64,000 nt of DNA from the NCBI GenBank assembly GCA_963971405.1, contig OZ020484.1, positions 19,964,001 to 20,028,000 on the forward strand. The letters are read 5' to 3'. The stretch is from Psococerastis gibbosa (Eukaryota > Arthropoda > Insecta > Psocodea > Psocidae). This document shows, piece by piece, positions 43,886 through 55,800 of the stretch; positions within the stretch are counted from its first letter, which is position 1, and every line of letters starts with the position of its first letter. Made by a program: the position numbers and the translations under genes. The notes below the pieces were generated by a model that saw only the letters and a program-made list of their open reading frames with translations, was not told the origin of the DNA and made no database searches.

Positions 43886-46800
43886 ATTATACAAATTATA
43901 AGGTAGAGCAGCATTTCTGCTATAAGTGATGTGATATTTCTGACATCTCTACGATCGATATGTTATGGGATATTTGATTTTGTATACTTGCAAGCCACTT
44001 TCCCTCCGATTATCTCTTAATTTCTTATTTAAAAGACCCGTTTTTGCTCAGCTCGACTAAACATTCCAGCCCCATTTCAAATTCTTTGCCTTGTCCATTG
44101 GAAGGCACGTTGATTGTAGATTTTAAAGTTTTTACTGCTATAGTAAATGTCACCTAAATAGTAAATATCAATTCCAGACCAGGTTTTAACGGATGCTGGT
44201 GAAATGCTTAACGACTCTACCATCACCATCATGTTTACGGCTCCTGTGTCTCCTCTTTTTCCTATTGAACCAATTTACGGCCTCTGGCTTGTCCTTTAGC
44301 TTAATGTCTTGGAGTCCCTAAAGGAGTTTTTTGTCGCCCTGTCATTAAAATTACTCTCTTACTCGGTCTACTTCCTTGGAGGGCTGTTTATTTTATTTGA
44401 GGTATAGTATAACAACGCTATATCCTTCGACGTTTGTTTTAGTAGTTATACATCGGACGTGACCCGACGTTCTCTTGCTTACTGAGCCCTTTTGCTGGTC
44501 AGACGAGTTTACGTCTTATTGTTACTATATGCTGGAACTACGATTGTATTGTCATCCAGGCACACTGTCGTACATGAGTGACAAACATACATTACCATTT
44601 CTATGAAAAAAAAAAACCAACATGTTCCTTTTTATGTTACAATAATTACAAAATTTACGAATCAACTGAAACTACAAGGAATCTTATTGTAGAAATAATT
44701 TAATTAATTCATGATGCTAATTCTATCGGCATCGGGCTATGGACCTAGCAATCTCCCATGGCACTAATCAAGTTCATACATTTTTCTAGAGGAACTCTCT
44801 CTTGTATGTTCTTTTGCTACAAGCTTTATGTCTTCCTCGTCTAGAGAAACTTTAACATACTTTCTAAAATGCATAAATGCCCGAAGAAGGATCAGACTAT
44901 TCCTCATTAATTTCTTAAAACACATTCAAACTCTTAAAAAGGTAGCAAACTTTAAGTTCTCCTCGTTTCATTATAGTTAAAAGACCAAGCTTGCTTATAA
45001 AATCATTGGCAAAGGAATAGTTATGGCGAAGTACCATACGAAGTCTCTTGGACGGGAGTTTCTAGAAATGTTAAAAAAGTTTTAAATCCGTCGTTTGAGT
45101 TGCCGCTCGTTATTCTGTTAACATACAAAGCACTACTCCTTTAAGCAGTTGCAGATGTATTTCATTAGAACAAAGTAACTAGCTTCTCACTGTACCGGCT
45201 TGTTCTCATGTCTTCCAGCCCTTGTCATTAGACTCTTAAATGGTGTGAGAAAAGAGAGTTAAGTATATTTTACGAAATTAGTTTTTAATTGGTCCGTTTG
45301 GTATTCAACATGTGAAATGAATGCAGAGATATTGGCGTAAGTTTCAGTTTCAGTCCGGTTACTACCATTGCTTCAAAAGTATTAGGAATACTTTAAAAGC
45401 GATGGTGGGGCGGGACCTTATTATAGTTGTAAAACAAAAACAACGCGTTGGCGGAAGCGCTAACCTATTGATCCCAAATGAAAGCTAAAATGGAAGGTGT
45501 CGAATTAAAAGTTTTACGACGTAATGAAGTGTGTCCAATGCTTTTTAACGTTTTGAGTTCGGGTTTCAGATGAGTTAGAGGAATAAAAAAGTTTTTCTTA
45601 AATCTTGAATGAAAGCGTTTTTTAAAATTTTTTATTTTTTCAAAGTTATAAAAAATTACACTTTAATGTAGAACATAGCCTATGTTTTGTCAATCTAAGA
45701 GACCTCTAAATATTAAGTAAACAATAAGTTTACAGTAATTAAAAAAAAAAATGTTCGCTTTAGGGTTCCTCCAACACCCCGCGGCAACAACAGCTCATTC
45801 AAGACTTTTTCAAATACTCACAGTATGAAGAAAGAAATGTTAACCAACGCATAGGCCGAAAAACTGATAATCTCGAAATAGAACAAAGATTATGAAAAAC
45901 AAAACAGGCTTGAAAAACAAAACAAAAAAAAAGTTTTGTTTTCATCGACATCCCTGATAACATTCTGGCTTTGCAGAGCCATGCCACGGGCCATAAAAAC
46001 TTATTGGGCCCATACGAATTAAGTTAGATAAAACTGTGAGCGATGCGTCAGTGTCCCATCATTGTCAGTTAATCAAATAGACGGTTATCTCGAATAGACC
46101 CTTACTAGGCTGGACGGAGTCATCTGTAATAGGTCTGTGACTTATGTGTGCCACTAGTTCTGACAATCCGGATATTATCTAGCCTGTACTATTTTGCAGA
46201 AAATGGTTATGCGAAAAATATTTAACCGATATTAACGGAATCTTCTAAAAGGCTCCCATCCCATGTGCATAGTAGTATTTCTTAATTATATATTCGAAAA
46301 ATGCTTGTAAAGTACGACAAAAAAAAATTATTATGGCTTTCCGTTGAGAAAGCCGTCGTTTTGCAGGATAATTCCTTGTTTTTCATAGAATTTATGGAGG
46401 GAAATAGCCGTGAGAGCTTTCTAATTGCAAACCTGTTAATGTCGATGCTGATTACTCGTACGTTTCCCAGTGTCTGGCGGTTTCAGCCGTGACATTGCAA
46501 AAACTGAAGAGAGAGGAAAGAGGTGTCGGGCGGGTGCCTGGTGCCGCCACATGCCTGTCAAAATGGAAATCAATGCTCAAATTGTAAACATCGGCGGCCC
46601 CCACTTCCGTGCCAGCCCGCCTAATAATACATCAGCCTCGAATAATTAGGGCACACCAAGTGTTGAGCTCTCCGTACTTTGAGCTGGCCAGAGCTTTGAT
46701 AACAGTCGATTCAAAGCACACTCTCATTGTATTGACATAGTAAATATTGCTGTTGTCTGTCAAAGTTGTTAGGATTGTCATTACAAGTTGATTTTATCCA

Positions 46801-46925
46801 TGTTTGCTAAATTACAAAAGTATATGCCCGGTTTCTATTGTATCTATTTTTGTCAACGCGACACATGAAAGGTATTGCTATGGGAAGGTATTTTTGTACC
46901 ACGGCTTGAATAGTGATAATAATCA
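43886..46925. other. No gene recognised; longest repeat-poor stretch
   Basis: No family match in 3 kb. 46480-46640 is a G+C-richer block (with gtcgggcgggtgcctggtgc) unlike its surroundings and without an open frame; possibly conserved non-coding DNA. Confidence 0.35.
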
Positions 46926-47062
46926 TCGACTTAGGTGGCATAGTAGTAAGCGTGCTTGGGCGAGTCCCTACAAACTAGGCGATCAGACGTGTCTTAACTC
47001 AACACAATTAAGAATTTAATAAGTGAGGCGACTGAAGAGGTTACTCGGTTTCATTCACAACT
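46926..47062 (+). repeat. Rpt-G copy 3
   Basis: ggtggcatagtagtaagcgt, gcttgggcgagtccctacaa, gatcagacgtgtcttaactc, gaggcgactgaagaggttac, tcggtttcattca. Same order as copy 2. Confidence 0.65.
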
Positions 47063-47789
47063 AAGTGTTGACTTCAAAGTTTGCAACAGTTGGATTGGGT
47101 GGTTATGAATTGGCCAATTCGTGAGTGAGACATAACGTGGACAAGAACAATACTTCGAAAATACAATAAGTGCTCCTATGCAGACACAAATTAGCAACAA
47201 TAACTTTTCTCCGTCTACAGTTCAGCTTAAGAGCCTCTTACAACAGTGAAATGATATTTTCCTCTCCCCTACTCGTGATTGGTTCAGTTTGCATTGATGG
47301 GAAAGGTAGCTATGTTAAATGTTTTATTAGTGAGTGGCTAATGCAACTTGTACTTTCCCTAAGTATTTGTGTTGTTCCAGACATGTCATCACAGGGGTTG
47401 TGCATTCCGCTAGAAAGAAAAATATAAACAGGTGTTAAATAGAAATTCTTATCTCTTCATCATTAAGCCAGCCAATTGAGGCCGTACATGTTACTTCCCT
47501 CTTGAACATGCTTGATTTTAACCGGTCGACAGCGGCAGGCAAAGGGAAAGACTGACTGCTTGTTTATCATCTCTGCTGTTGATTGGCGGCGATTTGGAAC
47601 TGGCCGCGATGTATTAAATCACTAACTGCTCCTGACGGCCCGTTGGCTATCATAAGGGTTTAGCTTTAGACGGTTTACATTTGATGGGGGTTACTGGAAC
47701 TGAAGGCTCTGACCGCTAATGTTAGGTTTCTCTTGATATTAGTATTGCCTGTATGTGCAATGGGGCAGCTTGGTTGACAGGTTCCCGAA
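47063..47789. other. No gene recognised
   Basis: An 85-codon plus frame (47170-47427) without motif. 47520-47650 is G+C richer and unassigned. Confidence 0.4.
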
Positions 47790-48030
47790 AAAAAACCTTT
47801 ATACGGGTGTGTTGGATTCTGATTTAGGCATCTACAAATTTTATCAAAATCGATCCAGTAGTTGGTCCGGAAATCGATGAACAGACAGAGCGACAGACAG
47901 ACATTTCGTAAAAACATATTTTTTGGGTTCCTGGGACTTCAAAACGTGTAAATCCGTTGAAATCTCGGAATCGAAAATTTCGACCATCACAAAGCTTTCC
48001 TTTTACTACCTATAAATTGGAAAGCAATAA
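47790..48030 (-). repeat. Rpt-T copy 2
   Basis: Inverted relative to 21760-22010. The gacagacagacatttcgtaa, gggttcctggga, cgtgtaaatccgttgaaatc, tcggaatcgaaaatttcgac, acaaagctttcc and aattggaaagcaa blocks match in reverse order. Unlike copy 1 it has only a short (GACA)3-type run. Confidence 0.7.
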
Positions 48031-48794
48031 ATTTATATTTCTGTTAAAAAAGGTTAAAGTAATCAACATAAAAGTATAGAGTAAAATCGTCAAAATATCG
48101 TCAAAATCAGGTAGTTTCGTCATTATCATTGTGCTAGTGCCTCAGTGACCGTTTAAAAAGCTTTCTCTAAGAGTTGGTCTCTAAGCAATTTACTAGCATT
48201 TCTCGCCGCTCTCAATTCCTTCAGGAGTTTTCTAATATAGGTGAATCCTTGCAGTATAGGATCCATTCGCTCATACTTGGCTGTGCTTACAAGGTCTCCC
48301 CTTTGTCTCGTGTTGTCCCCATTTTGTATAAATTTCCCCCATGCATGCTTTGCCGGGAAACTTGCCGTTTCTCTCCCATGCATAAAGACTGCTGAACGGT
48401 TTACTCGCTGGAAAGTAGGCAACAGGTGAGGAGGCTGTTGGGGAGGTGGCTCATTTTCCCATCGCTGACTGCTGATTATTGCGTCTATCTCTCGATAATG
48501 TGGGCACGTGTTTATTACGTGTCGATTCGTACAGGTGGGCTGTTTGAACTTTTCATTTTACGATATGCTTTCTCCAATTTTTGCTTTTATGTCATTACTG
48601 ACATGACATTCCCCGAGAAAAACCAGAAGTTTGAAATTTTTTTTATTGATTAAGGTTAATGGTAATGGTAACAAAGGGTTTGTTGAACTTACATTGTCTA
48701 CTGTCAAAAAAAATACTAAAACAGGGCTTCTTGTTGGAAATATTGACTTTCTACAACCTACATTGTACATGTTCTTCTTCTTCTCCTTTAAATG
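48031..48794. other. No gene recognised
   Basis: An 89-codon minus frame at 48153-48422 reads evenly but has no recognised family; possible old element coding piece. Confidence 0.35.
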
Positions 48795-49062
48795 CCTCTT
48801 CTATCTAAGATTGGCGATCATCATGGCAATTTGGACCTTGGAGACTAATGCTATGAAAAGGGAAGTCGTGCCACTGCCTCCGGTTTTTCAACCAGGATGG
48901 TCTTCTGCCAGGAGCCCTCTATCATTCTTTCTTTCTTTGTATTATTATATTATGCAGAATGCGATATTTTTCGTTACTCATCTCATGGAAGAGGTTAGAT
49001 GATCAAACCTTTCAGAAATCAAAATACTTGCTAGAGTGATGAAAATTGTATGAGACCTGGAC
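48795..49062 (+). repeat. Rpt-H copy 4
   Basis: taagattggcgatcatcatg, gcaatttggaccttggagac, gtttttcaaccaggatggtc, ttctgccaggagccctc, then after a gap gatcaaacctttcagaaatc and acttgctagag match copy 2. The 3' end is shortened. Confidence 0.65.
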
Positions 49063-49161
49063 TATGAAATGCATAAAAGTGTCGAATTCCCTGAAGATAC
49101 TACCCCTAATTAAGGAAAAGAGTCTCCAGGAAGGAACAAGTACTGGGAATACTTAGCAATT

Positions 49162-49285
49162 GAATTAATGACATGGTGGTAGCGTGTTTGTACTTGTGCG
49201 AGTCTCTACACACTATGCGAACGGAGACGTGTTGAAACTCAACACATGAACTGGGTCGACTTTGGAGGTTATTCGGATACATATA
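49162..49285 (+). repeat. Rpt-G copy 4
   Basis: catggtggtagcgtgtttgt, acttgtgcgagtctctacac, ggagacgtgttgaaactcaa, gtcgactttggaggttattc, ggatac. The 3' end is cut short. Confidence 0.7.
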
Positions 49286-49446
49286 TAGATATTAAATTTA
49301 TAACAGACCAATATATGCAGTACATATTTCTTCACCTTCTATTAAATCGGATTCTCCAGCAACAGTTGGAACGAACCAAGAAATTCACCAACTCTTCGGC
49401 TCGCCAGACGTCACACAAATACTACGAAGCAGAAGGCTCCAGGGGA

Positions 49447-49670
49447 TGAGGCCAGCAGAAAGAACAGCACAAGCAGTATGGGTGGCATGCCCCAACAGAA
49501 GAAGACCTTTGACGCTATGACCACCAGCTAAAGGAAGATGTGCAGGAAGTGGGCCTTCGGGCCGATGAGTGGCGTGGCCTGGCGAAGGACTGGATTCGTT
49601 GGCGTGGTGTTGTGAATGCGGCCAAAAGTCCCCCAGGTCTGACAGCGCCAATTTAAGTCAAGTCAAAGTC
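49447..49670 (+). pseudogene. LINE C-terminal tail (AAKSPPGL family), frameshifted
   Basis: A first frame (RPAERTAQAVW..) shifts near 49510 into RYDHQLKEDVQEVGLRADEW, then RGLAKDWIRWRGVVNAAKSP, then PGLTAPI and stop at 49654-49656. This is the usual LINE ending, with the D-V-x-x-V-G-L and W-x-x-L-A-K-D-W/R-x-R-W-R boxes. It shares its last 60 bp with the fragment at 8868-8954. The plus and minus frames called elsewhere across it are shadows. Confidence 0.75.
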
Positions 49671-49926
49671 TATTAAATCGAAAAAAATCATACTTCTACA
49701 TATGATAACACAAGGTGCGGCATTGACAGTCGTTCCTTTAATTAAAGAATTCTTCAAGTCAAGTTAGAACTGTTTTCCAATACACTAAAAGCTCCTCATT
49801 ATTATTTCCCAATGCTTCAACTTTAATTTTAAAAAGGTTTTCAAATCGGGAAGTTCGTCTCAATGTTTTTACAGTTCCTACAATAATATAGGGATACTCA
49901 CTTACCTGTAGTAAATGCTGTTCAAG

Positions 49927-50005
49927 AACCGAAATTAGAGGATATGAAAAAAAAAATGGACTTGGCGGGATTCGAACCCACTATATACGCCCCACCGCTG
50001 TTCAA
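49927..50005 (-). mobile_element. SINE-2 copy 2 (tRNA-derived)
   Basis: On plus: accgaaattagaggatatga, an A-run, then ggacttggcgggattcgaac with the B box in reverse. The head side ends at about 50005 without a recognisable A box. Minus orientation. Confidence 0.7.
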
Positions 50006-51595
50006 GAAGTCAGGGAAAATAGAAATTGGACAAAGCGTAAATAAATAAACAAAATTACGATTTTAATTTTTATTTTTCCAACTTACCTCATGTGAGTGCC
50101 CATAATGTTTAAAAATTACTTGTAAACCTACATTTTTGACATTTTAATATACATATATTTTGGTATACTGTTTCCTTATATTAATTTTAAAAATAGGCCA
50201 TGAAAAAATCCTTTCAAGTTTCTAGCATGGAATGGAATCGTCACCATATGCTTGCCTTAGCTCCTCATCAATTCTCTCTCGCAGGATTTTTTGTTGGGTG
50301 GTTTGGCAGCGTGCTATATGGTCCAAATCTCCCTAAATTTTTTATGCCCATTTTATGTGATTTAGTATCTAAGGACACGGGACGCTGGGCGCTCCCCTTG
50401 TAACTACTGTTTTAATAGGAGGCTTTTTATGGGCTCACTACTTGACACGTTCCCATTAAGCTGGGAGACCCCTTTTTCACCGGGAACCTAAGTTATTGCT
50501 TTGCTAGTGCCTTAGTAGTGTTCTTAGGTTAAATGAAATCTGACATTATTTTAACAGATGTTGATGCTTCCACAGTTGATTTTGTATTAGTGGGAAACTT
50601 TTCCGCTCTCGTATTTCCGTAGGGGATATTTATGATGTTTTGTCACTTGATTCAGAGTTTCTCAGCATGAAAGATTTTTTTGTTTCTAATCTATTTTCTT
50701 CTTTATCTTCAGCATTGCGCTTGGGAACCTTTTTTCAATTTCATTTGAGAATGGGCCGCATAACAGATTTGATCGAATTTTGCTGTAATTTTTGTACCAG
50801 TGTTTTGACTGCCCATCCCTAGTTTGCCGCTCGCTGTTAACGCACTGTGGAATAAAAGTTTGAATGACTGTCCCATCAGCCCTGTGGTAGGCTCTGTCAA
50901 CACCAACCGAGCTAAAATCCTGGCTGGAAAAAAATATTTCGTCTGACAAGGCGAGCCTTTTGACCAAAACAATGCTGGGGGACCTATTGTCGAAATAACA
51001 ATTAGGCCAGCTAAAACCATTCAAAGCCTTATGATAACGTGAAAAGACACGTGTTGCTTCCTTTTCTCCCCGGCGCATGAAATATTGATGTAGATTCCCT
51101 GAAATCTACAAAATGTTTCCCAACAATGATGAATGATGGTTTTACGCTGGAAGCAGTGAATAAAATAACTCTGTTAGTTCAGCTCTGATTTTTTTTATTA
51201 TTATTTCTTGTGTGAAGAAATACTCCGAATATATTGAATAGAGGAAATAAGGAAGGTAAAATTCTTGGTGCGTCTTTGATGGGAGCAGAACGTGTCGAGA
51301 TACTTTTTTTAACTTTTTCTCACAGTGCTTCGAGCAGATTGCATGTAAAAGTTAAATTAATAACAACACCCAACTTTGTCGTGTCATGTTTTTTCAACGA
51401 GTTTTTTTACGGGGAGAGGTATTTTCCTTCATTTATTTTCTTAGGTTCCGTAGAAGGTTTTATATGAAGTGTTAGCAGAAATTAAAGCTAACTCAACGCT
51501 GAGTTTCTTTGATTTGATCAATGTTAGGCCGTCAACCAGCTGTAACTTATGAAGGATGTTTATGCAAATATTGGAATATTGAAATTACTTACTTA
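50006..51595. other. No gene recognised
   Basis: Overlapping minus frames of 130 (50686-51078) and 103 codons. The larger has a protein-like run (residues about 60-90, with VGVDRAYHRADGTVIQTF) but no family I can name. It may be an unrecognised transposon piece. Confidence 0.35.
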
Positions 51596-51720
51596 CTAGC
51601 CAACGCCCAACCTTGGCAGTTTCGTCATTTGGTGACGCGCTGACCAGTATCTCATTGCTGTCTCCCGAAAGATGTCGTCCGTTTGGTCTTCTACCAGGGC
51701 TGGGCACTCGGGTAGATGTT
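51596..51720 (-). repeat. LINE 3' end with (TAAG)n-like tail
   Basis: On the minus strand the sequence ends gccaaggttgggcgttggct followed by agtaagtaagt. The first 20 bp match the element tail at 22561-22592, which ends in gaagaag instead. A short upstream frame (RETAMRYWSARHQMTKLPRL) may be its C-terminus but is not a motif I recognise. Confidence 0.45.
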
Positions 51721-52572
51721 CATACTTTACTTGTGTCTTGCAATCGAAATTAATGGACAGGTATCCCATAGGCTATATCAGACCAATTAGACTTAGTGGG
51801 AGCTGACTCATCTGAGTCTGTGAATAATCCAATGAGCATGAGCTGAGCCCAGTCATGGAGGTCTTCGAAAGTTTTGACAAAGGACATGTCCTGACACGAG
51901 CAGCGATTTGAATGGGGGCCCAAACAAAAACAGACAACATCACCTTCCTTTGAAAAGAAGGAGCTTTCAACAAAGGGGCAACCGTTTAGAATTAATTGAA
52001 GGAGAACGATAACGCAGTTGATGCACAAAGGACCGGTCGCGGGGCTGGCAGTACCAGCATCTTTTTCTCCTCCCTTTCAGCTTCTGCTTTTTTGTTTCTT
52101 TAATATCAACTCTACTGAAAAAAACCTTTCATTGCATTTCATATAGTTAATATACCCATCTACTGGTTCCGAAATATCTACTTTGTATTTTTGTTAACAG
52201 CATGAGCGCAAGATAACATGATGGGGGCTTTTGGGTTGCCTAACAAAGCCGGTAGCATTTTTTTTTTGCGCGTGGGTCGCTACTGGGAATTTGCACTAAG
52301 TATGTGGAAGACCATTTTGACCAAGAACATTTTGGGTTTGGTATTAATACACGAATTGTCTATTTCTGTTAAATTCTTTGTATCTCAACTTGTTTTATTA
52401 ATCAGCACTCTGACAGTTCAAAGTACAGTACTGCAATATTACGTCAGACACGCTCCGACCTGATGTGCTTGTATACTCTACAACTGGCTTAAAATACAAA
52501 TCTGTGTTCATAGTATGCACTTGTTTATGCCAGTAAAATGAATTCATCAGAAAACACTTCTTTTAATATGTA
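51721..52572. other. No gene recognised
   Basis: A 92-codon minus frame at 51750-52028 (Cys-rich, with NRCSCQDMSFVKTFEDLHDW) has a protein-like look but no known domain. Confidence 0.35.
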
Positions 52573-52665
52573 CTCCGTACAAAACCCTCTCGGGTGGCTA
52601 TTAATGTTAGACACGGTCGATCCGGCTCTGGCTGGTCAGGGACTCTAATTTTTGTATTGTATTGT
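52573..52665 (+). pseudogene. LINE 3' end, (TTGTA)n tail
   Basis: The frame QNPLGWLLMLDTVDPALAGQ, then GL and stop, is followed by ttgtattgtattgtattc. The same peptide end (QNPLGWLFAFDTVDPALAGQ) and the same pentanucleotide tail occur on the minus strand at 55420-55800. Minimal 5'-truncated copy. Confidence 0.75.
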
Positions 52666-53159
52666 ATTCTACTATGTACAAAACGTAGTTCCTTACAAAA
52701 ATATCCTCATTTTATTCTCTCACCTCATTGGCCAGTGTACCCTGGACTTGGTTGCGAATCCATCCAAAAATGTTGAAAAATAAGCACCAATCAACAGTTT
52801 TTTTTTTAAAATGGGTAATCTGCTGCTTGGCGTTAGTGAGCTGCGCTGCTGACGTCGCTGTCTCAATTAGGACATTGAACGTCACCAATCAACCTGTCGG
52901 CAAATGGCGGGCGGGAAGGGGTGGCCCATTCCTCATTCCTGCTGCCCCAAGCTCTTAATCCTGAATTACATCATCGCGAGCTTTATTGGTTAACTCGTAA
53001 TTTCAACTGTTATTGCAGCATTTTTGGGTAGTTTCCTGCAGCTGTTTAGCTATGATTCTTATTATGATTCTGTTAGTGGTATGAAGGATTAAGATGCAGG
53101 TATTGACGATGTGTTAAATAAATACCAATTTGTATTTCTAGTTGCCATTATAACAATAA
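52666..53159. other. No gene; G+C-richer block
   Basis: 52820-52960 is unusually G+C rich with CpG-containing sequence. No frame beyond chance; possible conserved non-coding DNA. Confidence 0.35.
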
Positions 53160-53310
53160 TATTAACTTTGATGGCAAGCTGGTACTTATACGAGTCTCTA
53201 CAAGTCATGCGATCGGAGACGTGTTGTAACTCAACACGGGTGCTAGCCTACAGAGGCGGCTGAAGAGGTAAATCGGATACATTCATTAAAATGTTAGTAT
53301 GCTATTAACC
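53160..53310 (+). repeat. Rpt-G copy 5
   Basis: gatggcaagctggtacttat, acgagtctctacaagtcatg, cgatcggagacgtgttgtaa, ctcaacac, ggcggctgaagaggtaaatc, ggatacattcattaaaatgt, agtatgctattaacc. Shares both ends with copy 2, so it defines the family limits at about 150-170 bp. Confidence 0.7.
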
Positions 53311-55419
53311 TTTTTTAAAATAGAAAAAAAAATACAATTACAGTAATTGAAGGTAAATGCTTCAAAAAAGTTATCTAAGCACTGACATTAGCATCTTGGA
53401 ACGTTTTCCTTATTCTACGATATTGTCAAATAAGTATTGCTATTTTCGTGGTTTATCGAAACGTGTGCCTAACAGACTCATTTAAAATTGATTGGCTTCG
53501 TTGAAACGTATAACTGTAGTTATTAGTATTTAAGACAGTTTTTTTTAAATAATATATTTGATTTAATTTAGTTTTACTTATTGTTAGGGGGACCCTCGAA
53601 ATCACTATGATTATGCTTCATGTAAATTGCGACAATCACTGCTAATTGTACTACATATTACGATATTGATTATTCAGACGAGTTCCTAGTGTCCATACAT
53701 TTTAACAAAGGACGTGATTAGTGACTTCGTTTATAAAATTACATCTGCTTGTTTGTTTAGCAGACGACAACCGTGTTGAATTTATTATATACGCAAGACA
53801 TTATTAAAAATTACGCAAATGCGTGAACCTCGGTAATATTTTTACGAAGTTAGCGTAAACGGGGGGAGGGGGTTAAATAGATTAAATGTTATGCTTCTAT
53901 TGTAAATAAAATTAGGCCCTGTTTTTCGAGGCATACTATTAAGCAGGGCGGCTATCAAATATTAAAACTGTCACGCTCTGCGTGATATTCAGCTAAACAG
54001 ATTAACTAGAGTGAGCCATGTTTTTGCAGTGCAGGGTTTACAAAGTTTTGTTTACCTTAAGCGTACAAATTGTTTTGCAGTAGAGTTATGTTCCCACACG
54101 AATCAAAAATGTTAATTCATTTCCAATCACATTATTAGAAATTGGTAGCATGTTCATTGGTCTGATCTTGATAATAAAAATAAACACATTAGCTAGGCAA
54201 TATTCCGCACGCAAATGTGGCCTATGAATTATTTAATTTGATGCTGATGGGAAAATCTCTTGGGGGTTAAATTGTTATGGATTTTCTTGTCCCTGGACGC
54301 AGTTCATCAGCATGCCTGCATGCATGATACTCTGCTTGTTATTTATTATAGATTCATACTTATTGATTAGTTGTCAGGGATGACTCTTTCCTGTACATTG
54401 ACTGTTTGGTGTAAGATAAATTATTTTGTATTCAAAGGTAAGCTAAGGTAGGTTGGAACTGCAAATAACTTCAATTTCAGTTTGAGAATGGGGTTGATCA
54501 GCCTTTTAGATTCTACCTTTATCGTTTTCTTACGCGAGAAGTTTGTTGGTGTAGATTTAGATAGTGTTGTAAGTCCTGGAAAATACTCGCGCGTAGTGTA
54601 GATTGAGGGTACCCGAAACCCATTAACGAATAAGGAAACTTAGAATGTTAAGAAAAAGGAAGATTTGAAATTGGGTGTTGCTGGCAATTTGCATCAGAAT
54701 TATTTTGGAAGTAATTTCTCCACCACGGCACTTAAGTGCTATTGACTTAATTTGTTTTTCTTTTATCCTTGACATAACGTCAGATAATAAATAAGTTTAT
54801 TAGGCTACTAGAAATAAACTTTCATTTTTAAGCAGGAATTGAAAAAAAGACGCGGAAAATGTTTTTCGTAGCAATCCTGCAAATTTATGATTATGTAACC
54901 TTTCTGATTGTGCGCAAGTTTTTATGGGAATCCCCCTGCTGAACTTGTAATGCTTTTGAATTTTGGCGATCACTGGCTTTAAAGGGCACGCTCAATGAAC
55001 CGGCGCCTGGCTGGGGAGCTAACCCCGTTACGGACAGAAAACTGCGGAGATATTAGGTAATAGAATCAACTTGATTCCAATTCCATTTGCCGGCCGTTAA
55101 GCAAATTAACTCGAACGCCCGGCGTTTTTTGCTGGACATTGCCGGATCATTGCCTCCTCCTACCTTGCGTTCTGCGCTCTTTTATTTGATTTTGTGATCT
55201 CTTTCATATTTTATATTGAATTATTGTACTGAATTTCTGGAGTTTATCGTTTATATTAGGGCATCGTCATAAGTTCAAATTTCCTTGCTTGTGATTTTTT
55301 TTTTTCGTGCTGTGAAAGATAATTACCCAGAGTGATAATCAACTGTGCATTCTCAATAACCAGGCTGCATTCATGAATTTATTTATTCTCTACGTAACGC
55401 TGTTGAATTCAAAGGCAAA
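53311..55419. other. No gene recognised
   Basis: Mostly AT-rich. 54990-55160 is G+C richer with a short palindrome-like ccggcgcctgg / gccggccgtt region and no frame. No repeat match. Confidence 0.35.
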
Positions 55420-55800
55420 TACAATACAACATAAAATTATAGTCCCTGACCAGCCAGAGCCGGATCGACTGTGTCAAATGCAAATAGCCACCCAAGAGGG
55501 TTTTGTACGAAAAAAGGAGGAGGCACATAAATAGTCCAGCTCCTGGGGTCGTACTCATCCAAATTATATAGTGAGGCGTCAATAAGTCTGCTCTTAATGT
55601 ATGTTCTGAAACAAGCTGGATCCAACTGACTTACTAAAAATGGTAGCTTATTGTAAAGCCTGTGCAAGTATCGGATAAGAATCCCTCAACCAACTTATTT
55701 AGACGACACCTAGGCATATCAAACTCTTTCGCCGATCGTGTATTATAAGAAAGCACTGTACACCGAGCTGGCAATCCAGGATTCATCTTAACATTCATGT
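55420..55800 (-). pseudogene. LINE C-terminal tail, (TTGTA)n family, frameshifted
   Basis: On the minus strand YNTRSAKEFDMPRCRLNKLV, then EGFL, is followed after a shift by RLYNKLPFLVSQLDPACFRT, YIKSRLIDASLYNLDEYDPR and the FDTVDPALAGQGL end. The TRS..F..PR.RLN .. LYNKLP .. FYSLDEF-like pattern is the standard end of many LINE polyproteins (CR1/Jockey-like). The tail reads tgttgtattgtattt after the stop. It is 5' truncated near 55800. Confidence 0.75.

Noticed and set aside
49385-49651. 88-codon minus frame
   Set aside because: Antisense shadow of the plus-strand LINE tail at 49447-49670.
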